From Knoellia flava TL1 (GTDB taxonomy: Bacteria; Actinomycetota; Actinomycetes; Actinomycetales; Dermatophilaceae), in the NCBI RefSeq assembly GCF_000768675.1, contig NZ_AVPI01000019.1, positions 1 through 64,000 of the forward strand: 64,000 bases of DNA, read 5' to 3'. This document shows, in pieces, positions 36,038 to 45,809 of this stretch. The notes under the pieces were generated by a model that saw only the letters and a program-made list of their open reading frames with translations, was not told the DNA's origin and did not search any database. Position 1 is the stretch's first letter; each line of letters opens with the position of its first letter. Made by a program: the position numbers and the translations under genes.

Positions 36038-36253
36038 TCAGACGGAGGGGTCGAGCCGCATCGGCCCGTAGACCTTGTCGCCGTCACGGTGCAGGGTCAC
36101 GGCCGCGACGCCGGCGTCGGCGAGCTCGCGCCAGACCTCGCCGAACCAGTTCTCGGCGTCGGACTGCGTCGGGAACGCGGTCTCCGACGTGGGCTCACCC
36201 GTGACGGCGCCGCCGTCGGCGTCCTCGTAGGTCCAGGTCCAGGCCTCGGTCAT
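36038..36253 (-). CDS. Conserved small hypothetical protein (71 aa)
   Basis: Starts MTEAWTWTYEDADG and contains FPTQSDAENWFGEVWRELADAGV, a pattern of small actinobacterial proteins of unknown function. Its ATG overlaps the stop of the OsmC-like gene (ATGA), so translation is probably coupled. Composition is acidic and soluble, and there are no Cys residues. Confidence 0.7.
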   Translation of the reverse strand: MTEAWTWTYEDADGGAVTGEPTSETAFPTQSDAENWFGEVWRELADAGVAAVTLHRDGDKVYGPMRLDPSV

Positions 36254-36747
36254 GACGTCCTCTCCTCTGCTGCGGTCCGGTGCTCTGCCACACGGACGGT
36301 CGGCTCGAGCACGACCTCCGAGGTGAGCGAGCTGGCGATGAAGCAGCCCTCGTGGGCCTCGTGCATGAGCTCGTCGAACCGGCTCACGTCGCTGCCGGCG
36401 GCCACGGTCACGGTGGGGCGCAACGTGATCCGGGTGATCCGCATCGGCCGGTCGCGCCCCGGCATGAGGCCCTCGGCGTCGTCGTCGTAGGCGAGGACGT
36501 CGAGCCCGGCGGTGGCGGCCACGTGGAGGAACGAGAGCATCTGGCACGAGCTCGCGGCGAGGACGAGAAGCTGCTCCGGGTTGGCCCGGCTCGCGTCACC
36601 GCGGAAGTGCGGGTCGGCGCTCAGCGCGAACGCGCCCTCGGCGGGCGGCACGCTGCCGACGTGGTTCCTCGTGTATGCCGTGTAGCCGCCACCGGTCGAC
36701 CCCGCCGAGCCGTCCCACGACAGCGTGGCGCGGTAGGTGTGGTCCAT
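36250..36747 (-). CDS. OsmC-family (organic hydroperoxide reductase-like) protein
   Basis: 165 aa. Both redox Cys residues of the OsmC/Ohr fold are visible: LVLAASSCQMLSFLHVAA (central helix) and HEGCFIASSL. The N-terminal YRATLSWDGS strand and NPEQLLVLA preceding the first Cys are typical. It reduces organic peroxides using a dithiol partner; OsmC-subgroup versus YhfA-type is not resolved. It lies 20 nt after gcvT on the same strand. Confidence 0.9.
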   Translation of the reverse strand: MDHTYRATLSWDGSAGSTGGGYTAYTRNHVGSVPPAEGAFALSADPHFRGDASRANPEQLLVLAASSCQMLSFLHVAATAGLDVLAYDDDAEGLMPGRDRPMRITRITLRPTVTVAAGSDVSRFDELMHEAHEGCFIASSLTSEVVLEPTVRVAEHRTAAEERTS

Positions 36748-36767
36748 GGTCGCGTCGGTCCGGGGCC

Positions 36768-37880
36768 TCAGGCCTCGCGGACGCCGACCTCGACGAAGGG
36801 CGGCTTCGTCACCGTCGCCGGGACCTCGCGGCCGCGGACGTCGATGACGACCTCGTCGCCGATCGAGACCGAGCGCTCGAGCTGGGCGAGGGCGATGCCC
36901 TCCTTGCGGGTCGGGCTGAAGGTCCCCGAGGTCACCTCGCCGACGACCTCGCCGTCCTTGCGCACGGAGCAGTGGGCGCGCGGGATGCCGCGGCCGGTGA
37001 CGACGAGGCCCCTGTTGAGCCGCGACGTCTTGGCGGCGCGCTGCTCGGTGAGCGCCTCCTTGCCCCAGAACGCGTCCTTGTCCCAGCCCACGGCCCAGGC
37101 CGCCCCGGCCATGACCGGCGTGATCTCGGTGCTGAGGTCGTTGCCGTGCAGCGGGTAGCCCATCTCGGTGCGGAGTGTGTCGCGCGCACCGAGACCGGCC
37201 GGCTTCCCACCCTGGTCGGCGACGGCCGACGCGAGGGCGTCCCACAGCGGACCGGCGGCGGACCAGGTCGGCACGAGCTCGTAGCCGCGCTCGCCGGTGT
37301 AGCCGGTGCGGCAGACGATGACCGGCTGCCCATCCCACTCGGCCTCGGCGAAGGACATGTAGTCGTGGTCCACGGGCAGGCCGAGGGAGGTGAGCACCTC
37401 GTCGCTGAGCGGGCCCTGGACGGCGAAGACGGCATACGCGTCGTGGAGGTTCTCGACCTCGATGCCCTCGGGGGCGGCGGCGCGGAGCATCTCGACGACC
37501 GCCGAGGTGTTCGCCGCGTTGGGGATGAGGAAGACGTCGTCCTCGCTGCGGACGTAGGCGATGAGGTCGTCGACGACGCCGCCGTCGTCCTGGCAGCACA
37601 TCGTGTACTGGGCCTGGCCCGGGCCGATGCGGCGCAGGTCGTTGGTGAGGCAGCTGTTGACGAAGTCGACCGCGCTGACGTCGCCGGCACGACCGCTCAC
37701 CCGTGCCTTGCCGAGGTGGCTGACGTCGAAGAGACCGACCCGCTCGCGCACCGAGGTGTGCTCGGCGACGACGCCGCCGCCGGGGTACTCGATCGGCATC
37801 TCCCAGCCCCCGAAGTCGGCCATCTTGGCGCCGAGGGCGACGTGCCGGTCGTGGACGGGAGAGTGCAGCAGTTCGGTCAT
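36768..37880 (-). CDS. gcvT: Aminomethyltransferase (glycine cleavage system T protein)
   Basis: 370 aa, typical length. It transfers the methylene group from the lipoyl-H protein to tetrahydrofolate, releasing ammonia. Seen: [49 protein letters not shown] and the folate-contact [17 protein letters not shown]. gcvP and gcvH are not in the window, so the gene stands apart from the rest of the system. A TACCGT box 6 nt before the ATG predicts a leaderless mRNA, leaving no space for a glycine riboswitch. Confidence 0.95.
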   Translation of the reverse strand: MTELLHSPVHDRHVALGAKMADFGGWEMPIEYPGGGVVAEHTSVRERVGLFDVSHLGKARVSGRAGDVSAVDFVNSCLTNDLRRIGPGQAQYTMCCQDDGGVVDDLIAYVRSEDDVFLIPNAANTSAVVEMLRAAAPEGIEVENLHDAYAVFAVQGPLSDEVLTSLGLPVDHDYMSFAEAEWDGQPVIVCRTGYTGERGYELVPTWSAAGPLWDALASAVADQGGKPAGLGARDTLRTEMGYPLHGNDLSTEITPVMAGAAWAVGWDKDAFWGKEALTEQRAAKTSRLNRGLVVTGRGIPRAHCSVRKDGEVVGEVTSGTFSPTRKEGIALAQLERSVSIGDEVVIDVRGREVPATVTKPPFVEVGVREA

Positions 37881-37886
37881 GTGGGC

Positions 37887-37892
37887 ACGGTA
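37887..37892 (-). promoter_or_regulatory. -10 element TACCGT of gcvT (leaderless)
   Basis: TAnnnT hexamer 6 nt before the ATG at 37880. Confidence 0.6.
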
Positions 37893-37980
37893 TCGCGCGG
37901 CCCGAAGGACCGGCGCGGCTAGGGTGCCACGCGAAGGGGTGACGACCTCGCCCGCCAGCAACGACGCCAGGAGTGACGCA

Positions 37981-39498
37981 GTGCCCAGCCTCAACCTCAC
38001 CACCCGTGACCTCGCGAGCCTCAAGGTCGACGCCCTCGTCGTCGGCTCCGTCTCCTCCGGCAGCGGCGCCGAGCTCGCCCCCGGCCACGGCCTGCCCAAG
38101 GGCGCCGCGAAGCACCTCGCCGCCGTCCTCACCGACCTCGAGGCGAAGGCGAAGCCGGGTGAGGTCGTGCGGGTCGTCGCCGTCCCCGACGTCTCCGCGA
38201 CCGCCGTCGTCGTCACCGGTCTCGGCTCCGCCGACGACGTCACCGCCGACATCCTGCGCTCCGCCGCGGGCGCCGCGCTGCGCTCGGTCGCGACCAAGGC
38301 CACCGTCGCCGTCGCCCTCCCGGCGGAGGACGAGGCGGCGCTCGCCGCCGTCGCCGACGGTGCGTATGCCGGCTGCTACACCTTCGACGCGTCCACCACC
38401 CGCGCGACCGGCTCGAAGAAGGCGTCCGCCCCCGCGAAGGGCGACGGTCCCAAGATCTCCGTCGTGTCGACGCAGGGCTCGGGCAAGAACCTCAAGGCCG
38501 CCGTCGAGCGCGCCGCCGTCATCGGCTCCGCCCGTGACCTCGCGCGCGACCTCGTCAACACCCCCCCGAACCTCCTCACGCCGCAGGCCTTCGTCGACCG
38601 CGTCAAGGCGGCCGTCTCGGCGTCGTCGGGCAAGGTGAGCGTCTCCGTGCTCGACGAGAAGGCCCTCGCCAAGGGCGGCTTCGGCGGCATCGTCGGCGTC
38701 GGCCAGGGCTCGGCCAACCCGCCGCGCATCGTCACGATGTCCTACTCCCCCAGCGGTCGTGGCAAGGGTGGCTCGGTTGCCCTCGTCGGCAAGGGCATCA
38801 CCTTCGACTCGGGCGGCCTGTGCATCAAGCCGGCAGCGGGCATGCTCACGATGAAGTCCGACATGGCCGGTGCCGCCGCGGTGGCGGCCACGGTCCTCGC
38901 CGCCGCGGAGCTCGGTGGCTCGGTCGCCGTCACCGGCTACCTCTGCCTCGCCGAGAACATGCCGAGCGGCACGGCCCAGCGCCCCGGCGACGTCGTGACG
39001 ATGCGCAACGGCACCACGGTCGAGATCATCGACACCGACGCCGAGGGTCGCATGGTCCTCGGTGACGGCATCTGCCTGGCCAGCGAGAGCAAGCCCGACG
39101 TCATCGTCGACATCGCCACCCTCACGGGCGCCCAGATGGTCGCGCTCGGCGCCCGGGTCGCCGGCGTCATGGGCAACGACGACGACTTCCGCACCGCGGT
39201 CGTCGACGCGGGTGCCGCGGCGGGCGAGGACTCGTGGGCGATGCCGCTGCCGCGCGAGCTGCGCGCCGGCCTCGACTCGACCGTCGCCGACCTCGCGCAC
39301 AAGGCCGACCGCTGGGGCGGCATGCTCACCGCCGGTCTCTTCCTCCAGGAGTTCGTCGCCGACGGCATCCCGTGGGCGCACGTCGACATCGCTGGCCCCT
39401 CGTTCAACGAGAAGGGCGCCGACGGCGCGATCCCCAAGGGCGGCACCGGCTACGGCGTCGCGACCCTCGTGAAGCTCGTCGAGTCGCACACCGCCTGA
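37981..39498 (+). CDS. pepA: Leucyl aminopeptidase (M17)
   Basis: 505 aa. A cytoplasmic di-zinc aminopeptidase. Seen: [33 protein letters not shown] (Lys, Asp and catalytic Lys) and [14 protein letters not shown], where the usual NTDAEGR signature reads DTDAEGR as in other actinobacteria; the metal Asp and Glu and the catalytic Arg remain. The start is the GTG at 37981 with CAGGAG eight nucleotides upstream. It is placed near lpd and the E2 gene, an order common in actinobacteria. Confidence 0.95.
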   Translation: MPSLNLTTRDLASLKVDALVVGSVSSGSGAELAPGHGLPKGAAKHLAAVLTDLEAKAKPGEVVRVVAVPDVSATAVVVTGLGSADDVTADILRSAAGAALRSVATKATVAVALPAEDEAALAAVADGAYAGCYTFDASTTRATGSKKASAPAKGDGPKISVVSTQGSGKNLKAAVERAAVIGSARDLARDLVNTPPNLLTPQAFVDRVKAAVSASSGKVSVSVLDEKALAKGGFGGIVGVGQGSANPPRIVTMSYSPSGRGKGGSVALVGKGITFDSGGLCIKPAAGMLTMKSDMAGAAAVAATVLAAAELGGSVAVTGYLCLAENMPSGTAQRPGDVVTMRNGTTVEIIDTDAEGRMVLGDGICLASESKPDVIVDIATLTGAQMVALGARVAGVMGNDDDFRTAVVDAGAAAGEDSWAMPLPRELRAGLDSTVADLAHKADRWGGMLTAGLFLQEFVADGIPWAHVDIAGPSFNEKGADGAIPKGGTGYGVATLVKLVESHTA

Positions 39499-39504
39499 CC
39501 CCAG

Positions 39505-39570
39505 ACGCACTGATTGCCCGTACGCGACACCTCGCCGGCGCTCGGCGTCGCATGCGGGCAATCAGTGCGT
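39505..39570. terminator. Long hairpin between pepA and the DUF5302 gene
   Basis: 24-nt arms (39505-39528, 39547-39570) pair at 22 of 24 positions; the loop contains a smaller CGCC/GGCG stem. It lies between convergent genes and differs in sequence from the other junction hairpins. Confidence 0.8.
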
Positions 39571-39575
39571 GGTTC

Positions 39576-39767
39576 TCAGCCGGACTTGCGGCGGAACATC
39601 TGCTCGCGCCCGGACGTCTCCGGACCGTGTCGGTGGTCGACCTTGGACCGGTCGGAGTGGTCGGACACGTCGGCCCCACCGTGCGCGTGCTTCTTGTCCA
39701 GGGCCTCTCGGAACTTCTTCTTCATGTCCTCGCTCGGCGTCGGACGTGGACTCTTGGACTCGGACAC
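39576..39767 (-). CDS. DUF5302 family small protein
   Basis: 63 aa. The GTG at 39767 has an AGGAGG site upstream. The pattern is characteristic: EDMKKKFREALDKKHAH, a His/Asp/Gly-rich middle, and the conserved C-terminus GREQMFRRKSG. It is highly charged and likely disordered. Homologues are common in actinobacteria and of unknown function. Confidence 0.85.
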   Translation of the reverse strand: MSESKSPRPTPSEDMKKKFREALDKKHAHGGADVSDHSDRSKVDHRHGPETSGREQMFRRKSG

Positions 39768-39890
39768 GGTGCCTCCTGGGTCGGTGGTGCGGTCGTCCTC
39801 ACTCTCGCACGCAGCGTCGTGCGCTGCCACGGCGTTTCCGGCGCGGACCTCGCCGACCGCCGGACGGGGCGAGGGTCGGGATGAGACCGT

Positions 39891-40853
39891 GTGCGGGTGT
39901 CGGCGGGAGCATGGTGGGACCGGGTGACGCTGGGGCCCCGACGCCGCCGGCGCGACATGCTGCGCCGTCTCGCCGAGCTCGACCGGCTCGACGCCTCCTC
40001 CCCTCCCTTCGGCTCGTCCGCCTGGCGACAACCCCTCCCGTATGCCGTCGCCGCGCCTCCGCGCCGCCGTCGCGGCGCGCTTCTGCCCCTTCTCGTCACG
40101 ATCGCCGTGACGGCCGGTCTGCTGTGGGTGCGCACCACCGCGACCGAGCAGGTCGACCACGTCGCCACCCTGCTGTCGGCCTCGGACACCCGGCCACCCG
40201 CGTCCGTCGACGCCGCACCCTCACGCCTCGTGCCGCAGCCCATCTCGCCCGGAGGCTCCGGCGGCTTCACGTTCATGGCCGAGAACGCGCTCGGCCCCGC
40301 GACCCACGACCCGTGCCGCCCGCTGCACCTCGTCGTCAACGGTGAGGCCGCACCCGAGGGGGCGGACGCGATCCTGCGTGACGCGATCGGGATCGTCGCG
40401 CCGGCGGCCGGGCTCCGCGTCGTCGTCGACGGGCCGACGGACGAGCGCGCGCGAGAGGGCCGTCCCGCCATGGACCGAAGCCGATACGGCGACCGGTGGT
40501 CTCCGGCCCTCGTCGCCTGGACGACGCCGTCGCGCGACGCGCGTCTCGACGGTGACACGGCCGGCATCGCCGGGCCGATCTCGGTCGCGGACGCGACCGG
40601 GCACCTGCGCAACGTCTCGGGGATCGTCCACCTCGACGGTCCGGCGTTCACCGAGATCCTGCGCGAGCCGGGGGGCCGGCAGGCTGCCGTGGCCATCGTC
40701 GTCCACGAGCTCGTGCACCTCGTCGGCCTGGGTCACGTCGACGACTCCGCCCAGCTCATGCACCCGTCCAACGAGGGTCAGGTCGGTCTCGGCGACGGCG
40801 ACCGGCGCGGGCTGGCGCGGCTCGCGGACACGTCCTGCGCCCGCGGCATCTGA
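39891..40853 (+). CDS. Membrane-anchored matrixin-like zinc metalloprotease
   Basis: 320 aa. One N-terminal transmembrane helix (~63-80, GALLPLLVTIAVTAGLLWV) places the rest outside the membrane. The catalytic motif HELVHLVGLGHV is a full metzincin HExxHxxGxxH (~residue 270), followed by SAQLMHPSN, the Met-turn. This set defines a metzincin of the matrixin/reprolysin type; the substrate is unknown. The start (GTG 39891) has no clear ribosome-binding site, so it is tentative. Confidence 0.85.
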   Translation: MRVSAGAWWDRVTLGPRRRRRDMLRRLAELDRLDASSPPFGSSAWRQPLPYAVAAPPRRRRGALLPLLVTIAVTAGLLWVRTTATEQVDHVATLLSASDTRPPASVDAAPSRLVPQPISPGGSGGFTFMAENALGPATHDPCRPLHLVVNGEAAPEGADAILRDAIGIVAPAAGLRVVVDGPTDERAREGRPAMDRSRYGDRWSPALVAWTTPSRDARLDGDTAGIAGPISVADATGHLRNVSGIVHLDGPAFTEILREPGGRQAAVAIVVHELVHLVGLGHVDDSAQLMHPSNEGQVGLGDGDRRGLARLADTSCARGI

Positions 40854-40927
40854 CCGTCGAATCCGACTCGCCGAGTCCGCCCCACCTCCTCCTGCCCATC
40901 GGCCTCGGGCCGATGCGCTGCCGGCGC

Positions 40928-41260
40928 CTACCTGCCGCGGCGCTGCCGCGAGTTCCAGTCGCGCATGCGCTGCGGGTAGCCGGTCTGGTTGACGTCGTAG
41001 GTCGGCAGCTGCAGCTCCGTGGCGAGGCGGAACCCGTCCTCACGGGTCGGCACGGCCCGGCGCATCCACTCACCGTCGTGGGCGATGAGGATGACCGTCG
41101 TCGCGGTGACGTTGGTCGCGGGCTCCACGTAGGCCTCGACGCCCCGACGGCTCTTCGCGAAGTCGGTGAAGTGGGCCCGGGCCCGGCGCAGGTCGTCCTT
41201 GGAGGGCGCCGCCGCACCCGGTGCGGGAGCAGCCCGCTTCCCTCGCCTCCACCACGCCAT
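40928..41260 (-). CDS. Conserved actinobacterial protein (110 aa) near pepA and lpd
   Basis: Conserved pattern: a basic N-terminus (MAWWRRGKR), then SRRGVEAYVEPATNVTATTVILIAHDGEWMRRAVP and a C-terminal YDVNQTGYPQRMRDWNSR. Homologues are often mis-labelled oxidoreductase, but no cofactor motif is seen. There is no known function. A TATCGT box lies 6 nt before the ATG (leaderless). Confidence 0.82.
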   Translation of the reverse strand: MAWWRRGKRAAPAPGAAAPSKDDLRRARAHFTDFAKSRRGVEAYVEPATNVTATTVILIAHDGEWMRRAVPTREDGFRLATELQLPTYDVNQTGYPQRMRDWNSRQRRGR

Positions 41261-41266
41261 GGCGAC

Positions 41267-41272
41267 ACGATA
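41267..41272 (-). promoter_or_regulatory. -10 element TATCGT of the 110-aa conserved gene (leaderless)
   Basis: TAnnnT hexamer 6 nt before the ATG at 41260. Confidence 0.6.
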
Positions 41273-41322
41273 CGGGCGAGGGCTGGGCGGCGGCTGGGGG
41301 TCGGCTGTGACGCGCGGGGACG

Positions 41323-41357
41323 GGCGCAGGTCCCACGCCGTGCGTGGGCCGGCATAC
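41323..41357 (-). repeat. 35-nt dispersed hairpin element with GTATGCC, copy A
   Basis: Read on the minus strand it begins GTATGCCGGCCCACGCA and continues into a CCCACGC...GTGGG hairpin ending GCGCC. It matches 52867-52901 at 31 of 35 positions; the differences include three positions of the loop. It lies in the 231-nt gap upstream of lpdA, which otherwise holds only promoters. Confidence 0.75.
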
Positions 41358-41491
41358 GAAGGCCTGTGGAGTCGCGACGACCTCGTGTGACGGTCGCCAC
41401 GACGCAGTGACAGGATGGGCCGGAACCGGCGCGCGGTCGACGAGACCCGATCGACCCGCGCCCCCTGACCCATCGCAAGGGAGCAGCCTTC

Positions 41492-42871
41492 ATGCCGGCC
41501 ACCGCCGAGGACAGCTACGACATCGTCATCCTGGGAGGCGGCAGCGGCGGCTACGCGTGCGCCTTCCGCGCCGCCGAGCTCGGCCTCACGGTGGCCCTCG
41601 TCGAGAAGGGCAAGCTGGGCGGCACCTGCCTGCACGTCGGCTGCATCCCCACCAAGGCGCTCCTGCACGCGGCCGAGGTCGCCGACACCGCCCGCGAGGG
41701 TGCGCAGTTCGGCGTCAACACGACCCTCGAGTCGATCGACATGTCCGGCGTCAACGCCTACAAGGACGGCGTCATCGCCCGGCTGCACAAGGGCCTGCTC
41801 GGCCTGGCCAAGGCGCACAAGGTCGAGCTCGTCGAGGGCGCCGGTCGCCTCGTCGACCGCACCACCGTCGAGGTCGACGGGCGCCGCCTCACCGGCAAGC
41901 ACGTCGTCCTTGCGACCGGCTCCTACCCGCGGACGCTGCCCGGCCTGGAGATCGGCGGTCGGATCATGACGAGTGAGCAGGCGCTGCAGCTCGACCACGT
42001 GCCCGACCGTGTCGTCGTCCTCGGTGGCGGCGTCATCGGTGTCGAGTTCGCGTCGGTCTTCCGCTCGTTCGGCTCCGAGGTCACCGTCGTCGAGGCCCTC
42101 CCCCGGCTCGTCGCCGCCGAGGACGAGGCCGTCTCCAAGGTCCTCGAGCGCGCCTTCCGCAAGCGCAAGATCGCGGCGAAGACAGGCGTGAAGTTCACCG
42201 GCGCCACGCAGGACGGCGACGTCGTCACCGTCTCGCTCGAGGACGGCACGAGCATCGAGGCCGACCTCCTTCTCGTCGCCGTCGGCCGCGGCCCGGTCAC
42301 CGACGGGCTCGGCTACGAGGAGGCCGGCGTCACCCTCGACCGCGGCTTCGTCACGACCGACGAGCGCCTGCGCACGAGCGCCGAGGGCGTGTATGCCGTG
42401 GGCGACATCGTTCCCGGCCTCCAGCTCGCGCACCGCGGGTTCCAGCAGGGCATCTTCGTCGCCGAGGACATCGCCGGACTCGCACCGGCCGTCATCGACG
42501 AGAACACGATCCCGCGCGTCACCTACTGCGACCCAGAGATCGCGTCGGTCGGCCTCACCGAGGCGCAGGCCCGTGAGGCGCACGGCGAGGTCGAGACCTA
42601 CGAGTACAACCTCGGCGGCAACGGCAAGTCGCAGATCCTCCAGACCCAGGGCTTCGTCAAGCTCGTCCGCACCAAGGACGGGCCCGTCGTCGGTGTCCAC
42701 ATGGTCGGTGCGCGCATGGGCGAGCAGATCGGCGAGGCCCAGCTCATCGTCGGCTGGGAGGCCCACGCCGAGGACGTCGCACCTCTCATCCACGCACACC
42801 CCACCCAGAACGAAGCCCTCGGTGAAGCCCACCTGGCGCTCGCCGGCAAACCTCTGCACGCTCACAACTAG
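41492..42871 (+). CDS. lpdA: Dihydrolipoyl dehydrogenase (E3)
   Basis: 459 aa. Reoxidises dihydrolipoyl groups of 2-oxoacid dehydrogenases and the glycine cleavage H protein. FAD motif [23 protein letters not shown], redox disulfide [20 protein letters not shown] motif [17 protein letters not shown], the FAD-contact [14 protein letters not shown] and the catalytic His-Glu dyad [14 protein letters not shown] are all complete. The ATG has AAGGGAGC upstream. It lies 38 nt before the E2 gene, so an E3-E2 operon. Confidence 0.96.
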   Translation: MPATAEDSYDIVILGGGSGGYACAFRAAELGLTVALVEKGKLGGTCLHVGCIPTKALLHAAEVADTAREGAQFGVNTTLESIDMSGVNAYKDGVIARLHKGLLGLAKAHKVELVEGAGRLVDRTTVEVDGRRLTGKHVVLATGSYPRTLPGLEIGGRIMTSEQALQLDHVPDRVVVLGGGVIGVEFASVFRSFGSEVTVVEALPRLVAAEDEAVSKVLERAFRKRKIAAKTGVKFTGATQDGDVVTVSLEDGTSIEADLLLVAVGRGPVTDGLGYEEAGVTLDRGFVTTDERLRTSAEGVYAVGDIVPGLQLAHRGFQQGIFVAEDIAGLAPAVIDENTIPRVTYCDPEIASVGLTEAQAREAHGEVETYEYNLGGNGKSQILQTQGFVKLVRTKDGPVVGVHMVGARMGEQIGEAQLIVGWEAHAEDVAPLIHAHPTQNEALGEAHLALAGKPLHAHN

Positions 42872-42909
42872 AGTTGACGCACGCCGCCGTCGATAGGAGA
42901 ACAGACACC

Positions 42910-44895
42910 ATGTCCGAACGTGTGACCATGCCCGCCCTCGGCGAGTCCGTGACCGAGGGCACCGTCACCCGGTGGCTCAAGAACGTCGGCGACCAGGTCG
43001 AGGTGGACGAGCCCCTGCTCGAGGTGTCGACCGACAAGGTCGACACCGAGATCCCCTCCCCCGTCGCGGGAACCCTCCAGGAGATCCTTGCCGAGGAGGA
43101 CGAGACCGTCGCCGTCGGCGCCGACCTCGCCGTCATCGGTGACGGCGCCGCGTCGGGCGGCGACTCGGGCGCGCCCGCCGAGCAGTCCACCGAGCAGCCG
43201 TCCCAGGAGTCCTCGGACGCCTCGGACCAGGCACCGTCGGACGACGCCTCGGGCCAGTCCGGCGACGGCGACGCGATCGACTCCCCCCAGCAGCAGGACG
43301 AGGTGGCGCAGGCCGGCGACGAGGGCGGGCAGGAGCCTGCCGCCCCACAGGCTGACGCGTCCTCGGACTCGGCCCCTTCCTCCTCCGGTGGTGGCGGTGG
43401 CGGTGGCGGTACGACCGTGACGATGCCCGCACTCGGCGAGTCGGTCACCGAGGGCACGATCACGCGCTGGCTCAAGGCCGAGGGTGACGAGGTCGCCGTC
43501 GACGAGCCGCTCCTCGAGGTCTCGACCGACAAGGTCGACACCGAGATCCCCTCGCCGGTCGCCGGCACCCTGAGCAAGATCCTCGTCCAGGAGGACGAGA
43601 CCGTGCCGGTGGGTGCCGACCTGGCCGTCGTCGGCGGCGGCGACGGTGGCGAGCAGCAGGCCCCCGCCGCGGAGTCCGCCCCGGCGGAGAAGCCGGCCGA
43701 GACCGAGAAGCCCGCGGAGCAGGCAAAGCCCGCCGAGCAGGAGAAGCCCGACCAGGCCGCCGAGGCAGCCCAGTCCGAGGCGCCCTCCGAGAAGCCGGCC
43801 CAGCAGGAGCAGCCCCAGGGCGGCTCCAGCGAGCAGCAGGCCGCGCCCGACGAGCCCAGCGCCTCCCAGGGCGAGGTCGCCCAGGCCGCGGCTCCCGCCC
43901 CTGCCCAGTCCGCCCCGCAGCAGTCGGACTCCGAGGGTAGCCAGGACGCGTCGGCCTACGTCACGCCGCTCGTCCGCAAGATCGCGTCCGAGAACGGCAT
44001 CGACCTCGCCGACGTCAAGGGCACCGGCGTCGGTGGCCGCATCCGCAAGCAGGACGTCCTCGCCGCGGCCGAGGCAGCGAAGGCTGTGGCCGAGGCACCG
44101 GCGGCTCCGGCGGCGTCGGCACCTGCCGCCTCGACCTCCGCGCCTGCGGCTTCCCGGGCGGCTTCGGCCGACACCAGCCTGCGCGGCACGACGCAGCCGA
44201 TGACGCGCCTGCGCAAGATGATCGCCAAGCGGATGGTGGAGTCGCTCCAGACCTCGGCGCAGCTCACCACCGTGGTCGAGGTCGACGTCACGAAGATCGC
44301 CCGCCTGCGCGACCGTGCCAAGGGAGACTTCCAGCGTCGCGAGGGCACCAAGCTCAGCTTCCTGCCCTTCTTCACCCTCGCCGCCATCGAGGCGCTCAAG
44401 GTGCACCCGACGGTCAACGCGAGCATCGAGGGCGACAACGTCACCTATCACGGCACCGAGAACGTCGGCATGGCCGTCGACACCGACAAGGGTCTCATCG
44501 TGCCCGTCGTGAAGAACGCCGGCGACCTCAACATCGCCGGTCTCTCGCGCAGCATCGCCGACCTCGCGGAGCGCACCCGGACCAACAAGATCATGCCCGA
44601 CGACCTCGCCGGCGGGACGTTCACGATCACCAACACCGGGTCGCGTGGCGCGCTCTTCGACACGCCGATCATCAACCAGCCGCAGGTCGCCATCCTCGGC
44701 ACCGGCGCCGTCGTCAAGCGCCCCGTCGTCGTCAAGGACAGCGACGGAGGCGAGACCATCGCCATCCGCTCGATGGTCTACCTCGCGCTGTCCTACGACC
44801 ACCGGATCGTCGACGGCGCGGACGCCGCGCGGTTCCTGACGACGGTCAAGGAGCGGCTCGAGGAAGGCGCGTTCGAGGCCGACCTGGGTCTCTGA
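42910..44895 (+). CDS. sucB: Dihydrolipoamide acyltransferase E2 with two lipoyl domains
   Basis: 661 aa. Two lipoyl domains (~1-80 and ~172-250), each with the lipoylated Lys in [12 protein letters not shown], are joined by long Gln/Ser/Ala/Glu/Pro linkers. An E3-binding domain follows (~350-390; [38 protein letters not shown]) and then the catalytic domain with the active-site [19 protein letters not shown] (HxxxD). It is usually named SucB. In actinobacteria this protein serves as E2 of pyruvate dehydrogenase, because 2-oxoglutarate dehydrogenase uses the fused Kgd/OdhA. ATG with AGGAGA upstream. Confidence 0.94.
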   Translation: MSERVTMPALGESVTEGTVTRWLKNVGDQVEVDEPLLEVSTDKVDTEIPSPVAGTLQEILAEEDETVAVGADLAVIGDGAASGGDSGAPAEQSTEQPSQESSDASDQAPSDDASGQSGDGDAIDSPQQQDEVAQAGDEGGQEPAAPQADASSDSAPSSSGGGGGGGGTTVTMPALGESVTEGTITRWLKAEGDEVAVDEPLLEVSTDKVDTEIPSPVAGTLSKILVQEDETVPVGADLAVVGGGDGGEQQAPAAESAPAEKPAETEKPAEQAKPAEQEKPDQAAEAAQSEAPSEKPAQQEQPQGGSSEQQAAPDEPSASQGEVAQAAAPAPAQSAPQQSDSEGSQDASAYVTPLVRKIASENGIDLADVKGTGVGGRIRKQDVLAAAEAAKAVAEAPAAPAASAPAASTSAPAASRAASADTSLRGTTQPMTRLRKMIAKRMVESLQTSAQLTTVVEVDVTKIARLRDRAKGDFQRREGTKLSFLPFFTLAAIEALKVHPTVNASIEGDNVTYHGTENVGMAVDTDKGLIVPVVKNAGDLNIAGLSRSIADLAERTRTNKIMPDDLAGGTFTITNTGSRGALFDTPIINQPQVAILGTGAVVKRPVVVKDSDGGETIAIRSMVYLALSYDHRIVDGADAARFLTTVKERLEEGAFEADLGL

Positions 44896-44900
44896 CTTCC

Positions 44901-45800
44901 ATGACACAGCGCATCGCCGTCACCGGCTCGTCCGGCCTGATCGGGGGTGCGCTGTGTCGTTCCCTGCGCGCCCGGGGCGACGAGGTCGTCCGGCTCGTCC
45001 GGCGCCCGCCGGAGCACGCCGAGGAGGTGCAGTGGGACCCGGCCTCACGCCACCTCGACCCGGCGGTCCTCGACGGGGTCGACGCGGTCGTCAACCTCGC
45101 CGGCGCCTCGATCGGTGAGAAGCGGTGGTCCCCGGAGTTCAAGGCGCTCCTCATCTCGTCACGCACCCACGGCACGACCGCGCTCGCCGAGGCGATCGCA
45201 GCGACGGGGCGGCAGGTCCACCTCGTCAACGGGTCGGCCGTCGGCTACTACGGTGACCGCGGAGACGAGGTCCTCACCGAGGAGAGCCCGGGCGGCTCGG
45301 GGTTCCTCGCCGAGCTCGTGCGTGCCTGGGAGGGTGCGACAGAGCCGGCCCGCGCGGCCGGCGCCCCCGTCGCCTGCGTGCGCACGGGCATCGTCATGGC
45401 ACCCAAGGGCGACGCGTTCAAGCCGCTCCTGCTGCTCACCCGGCTCGGTCTCGGCGGGCCCCTGGGCAACGGGCGGCACTACTGGCCGTGGATCACGCTG
45501 CCCGACGAGGTGCGCGGCATCCTCCACGTCCTCGACCAGCGACTCGAGGGCCCGGTCAACCTCACCGGACCCGACCCGGCGCCACAGCGCGAGATCGTCG
45601 CCGAGATGGGCCGTCAGCTGCACCGGCCGACGCTGCTGCCGGCGCCGGCCTTTGCGCTGAGAGCCGTCCTCGGTGAGATGTCGAGCGACATCCTGGCGAG
45701 CCAGCGCGCGCTCCCCCAGCGGCTGCTCGAGAGCGGCTTCGAGCACGAGCACGCGACCCTGCCCGACGCGGTGCGCTGGCTCGTCTCCGACCCCTCCTAG
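44901..45800 (+). CDS. TIGR01777-type NAD-dependent epimerase/dehydratase-like protein
   Basis: 299 aa, 5 nt after the E2 gene. N-terminal Rossmann motif IAVTGSSGLIGGALCRSL, then GASIGEKRWSPEFKALLISSRTHGT and the SAVGYYGDRG active-site Tyr region, and the C-terminal DUF1731-like tail (RALPQRLLESGFEHEH). This is the YfcH/SDR39U1 family, whose substrate is not known. The linkage with lpd/E2 is frequent in actinobacteria. Confidence 0.9.
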   Translation: MTQRIAVTGSSGLIGGALCRSLRARGDEVVRLVRRPPEHAEEVQWDPASRHLDPAVLDGVDAVVNLAGASIGEKRWSPEFKALLISSRTHGTTALAEAIAATGRQVHLVNGSAVGYYGDRGDEVLTEESPGGSGFLAELVRAWEGATEPARAAGAPVACVRTGIVMAPKGDAFKPLLLLTRLGLGGPLGNGRHYWPWITLPDEVRGILHVLDQRLEGPVNLTGPDPAPQREIVAEMGRQLHRPTLLPAPAFALRAVLGEMSSDILASQRALPQRLLESGFEHEHATLPDAVRWLVSDPS

Positions 45801-45809
45801 GCGCAACGG

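Noticed and set aside
37893-37980. Glycine riboswitch upstream of gcvT
   Set aside because: The gcvT promoter hexamer is 6 nt from its ATG, leaving no leader; no aptamer-like sequence is seen.
36250-39561. 1,100-codon minus-strand frame spanning pepA and gcvT
   Set aside because: Only the terminal OsmC-like part is a gene; the remainder is antisense to pepA and gcvT.
43172-43420. Assembly duplication in the E2 gene
   Set aside because: The two lipoyl domains differ at several positions and are separated by distinct linkers, as in other actinobacterial E2 proteins.
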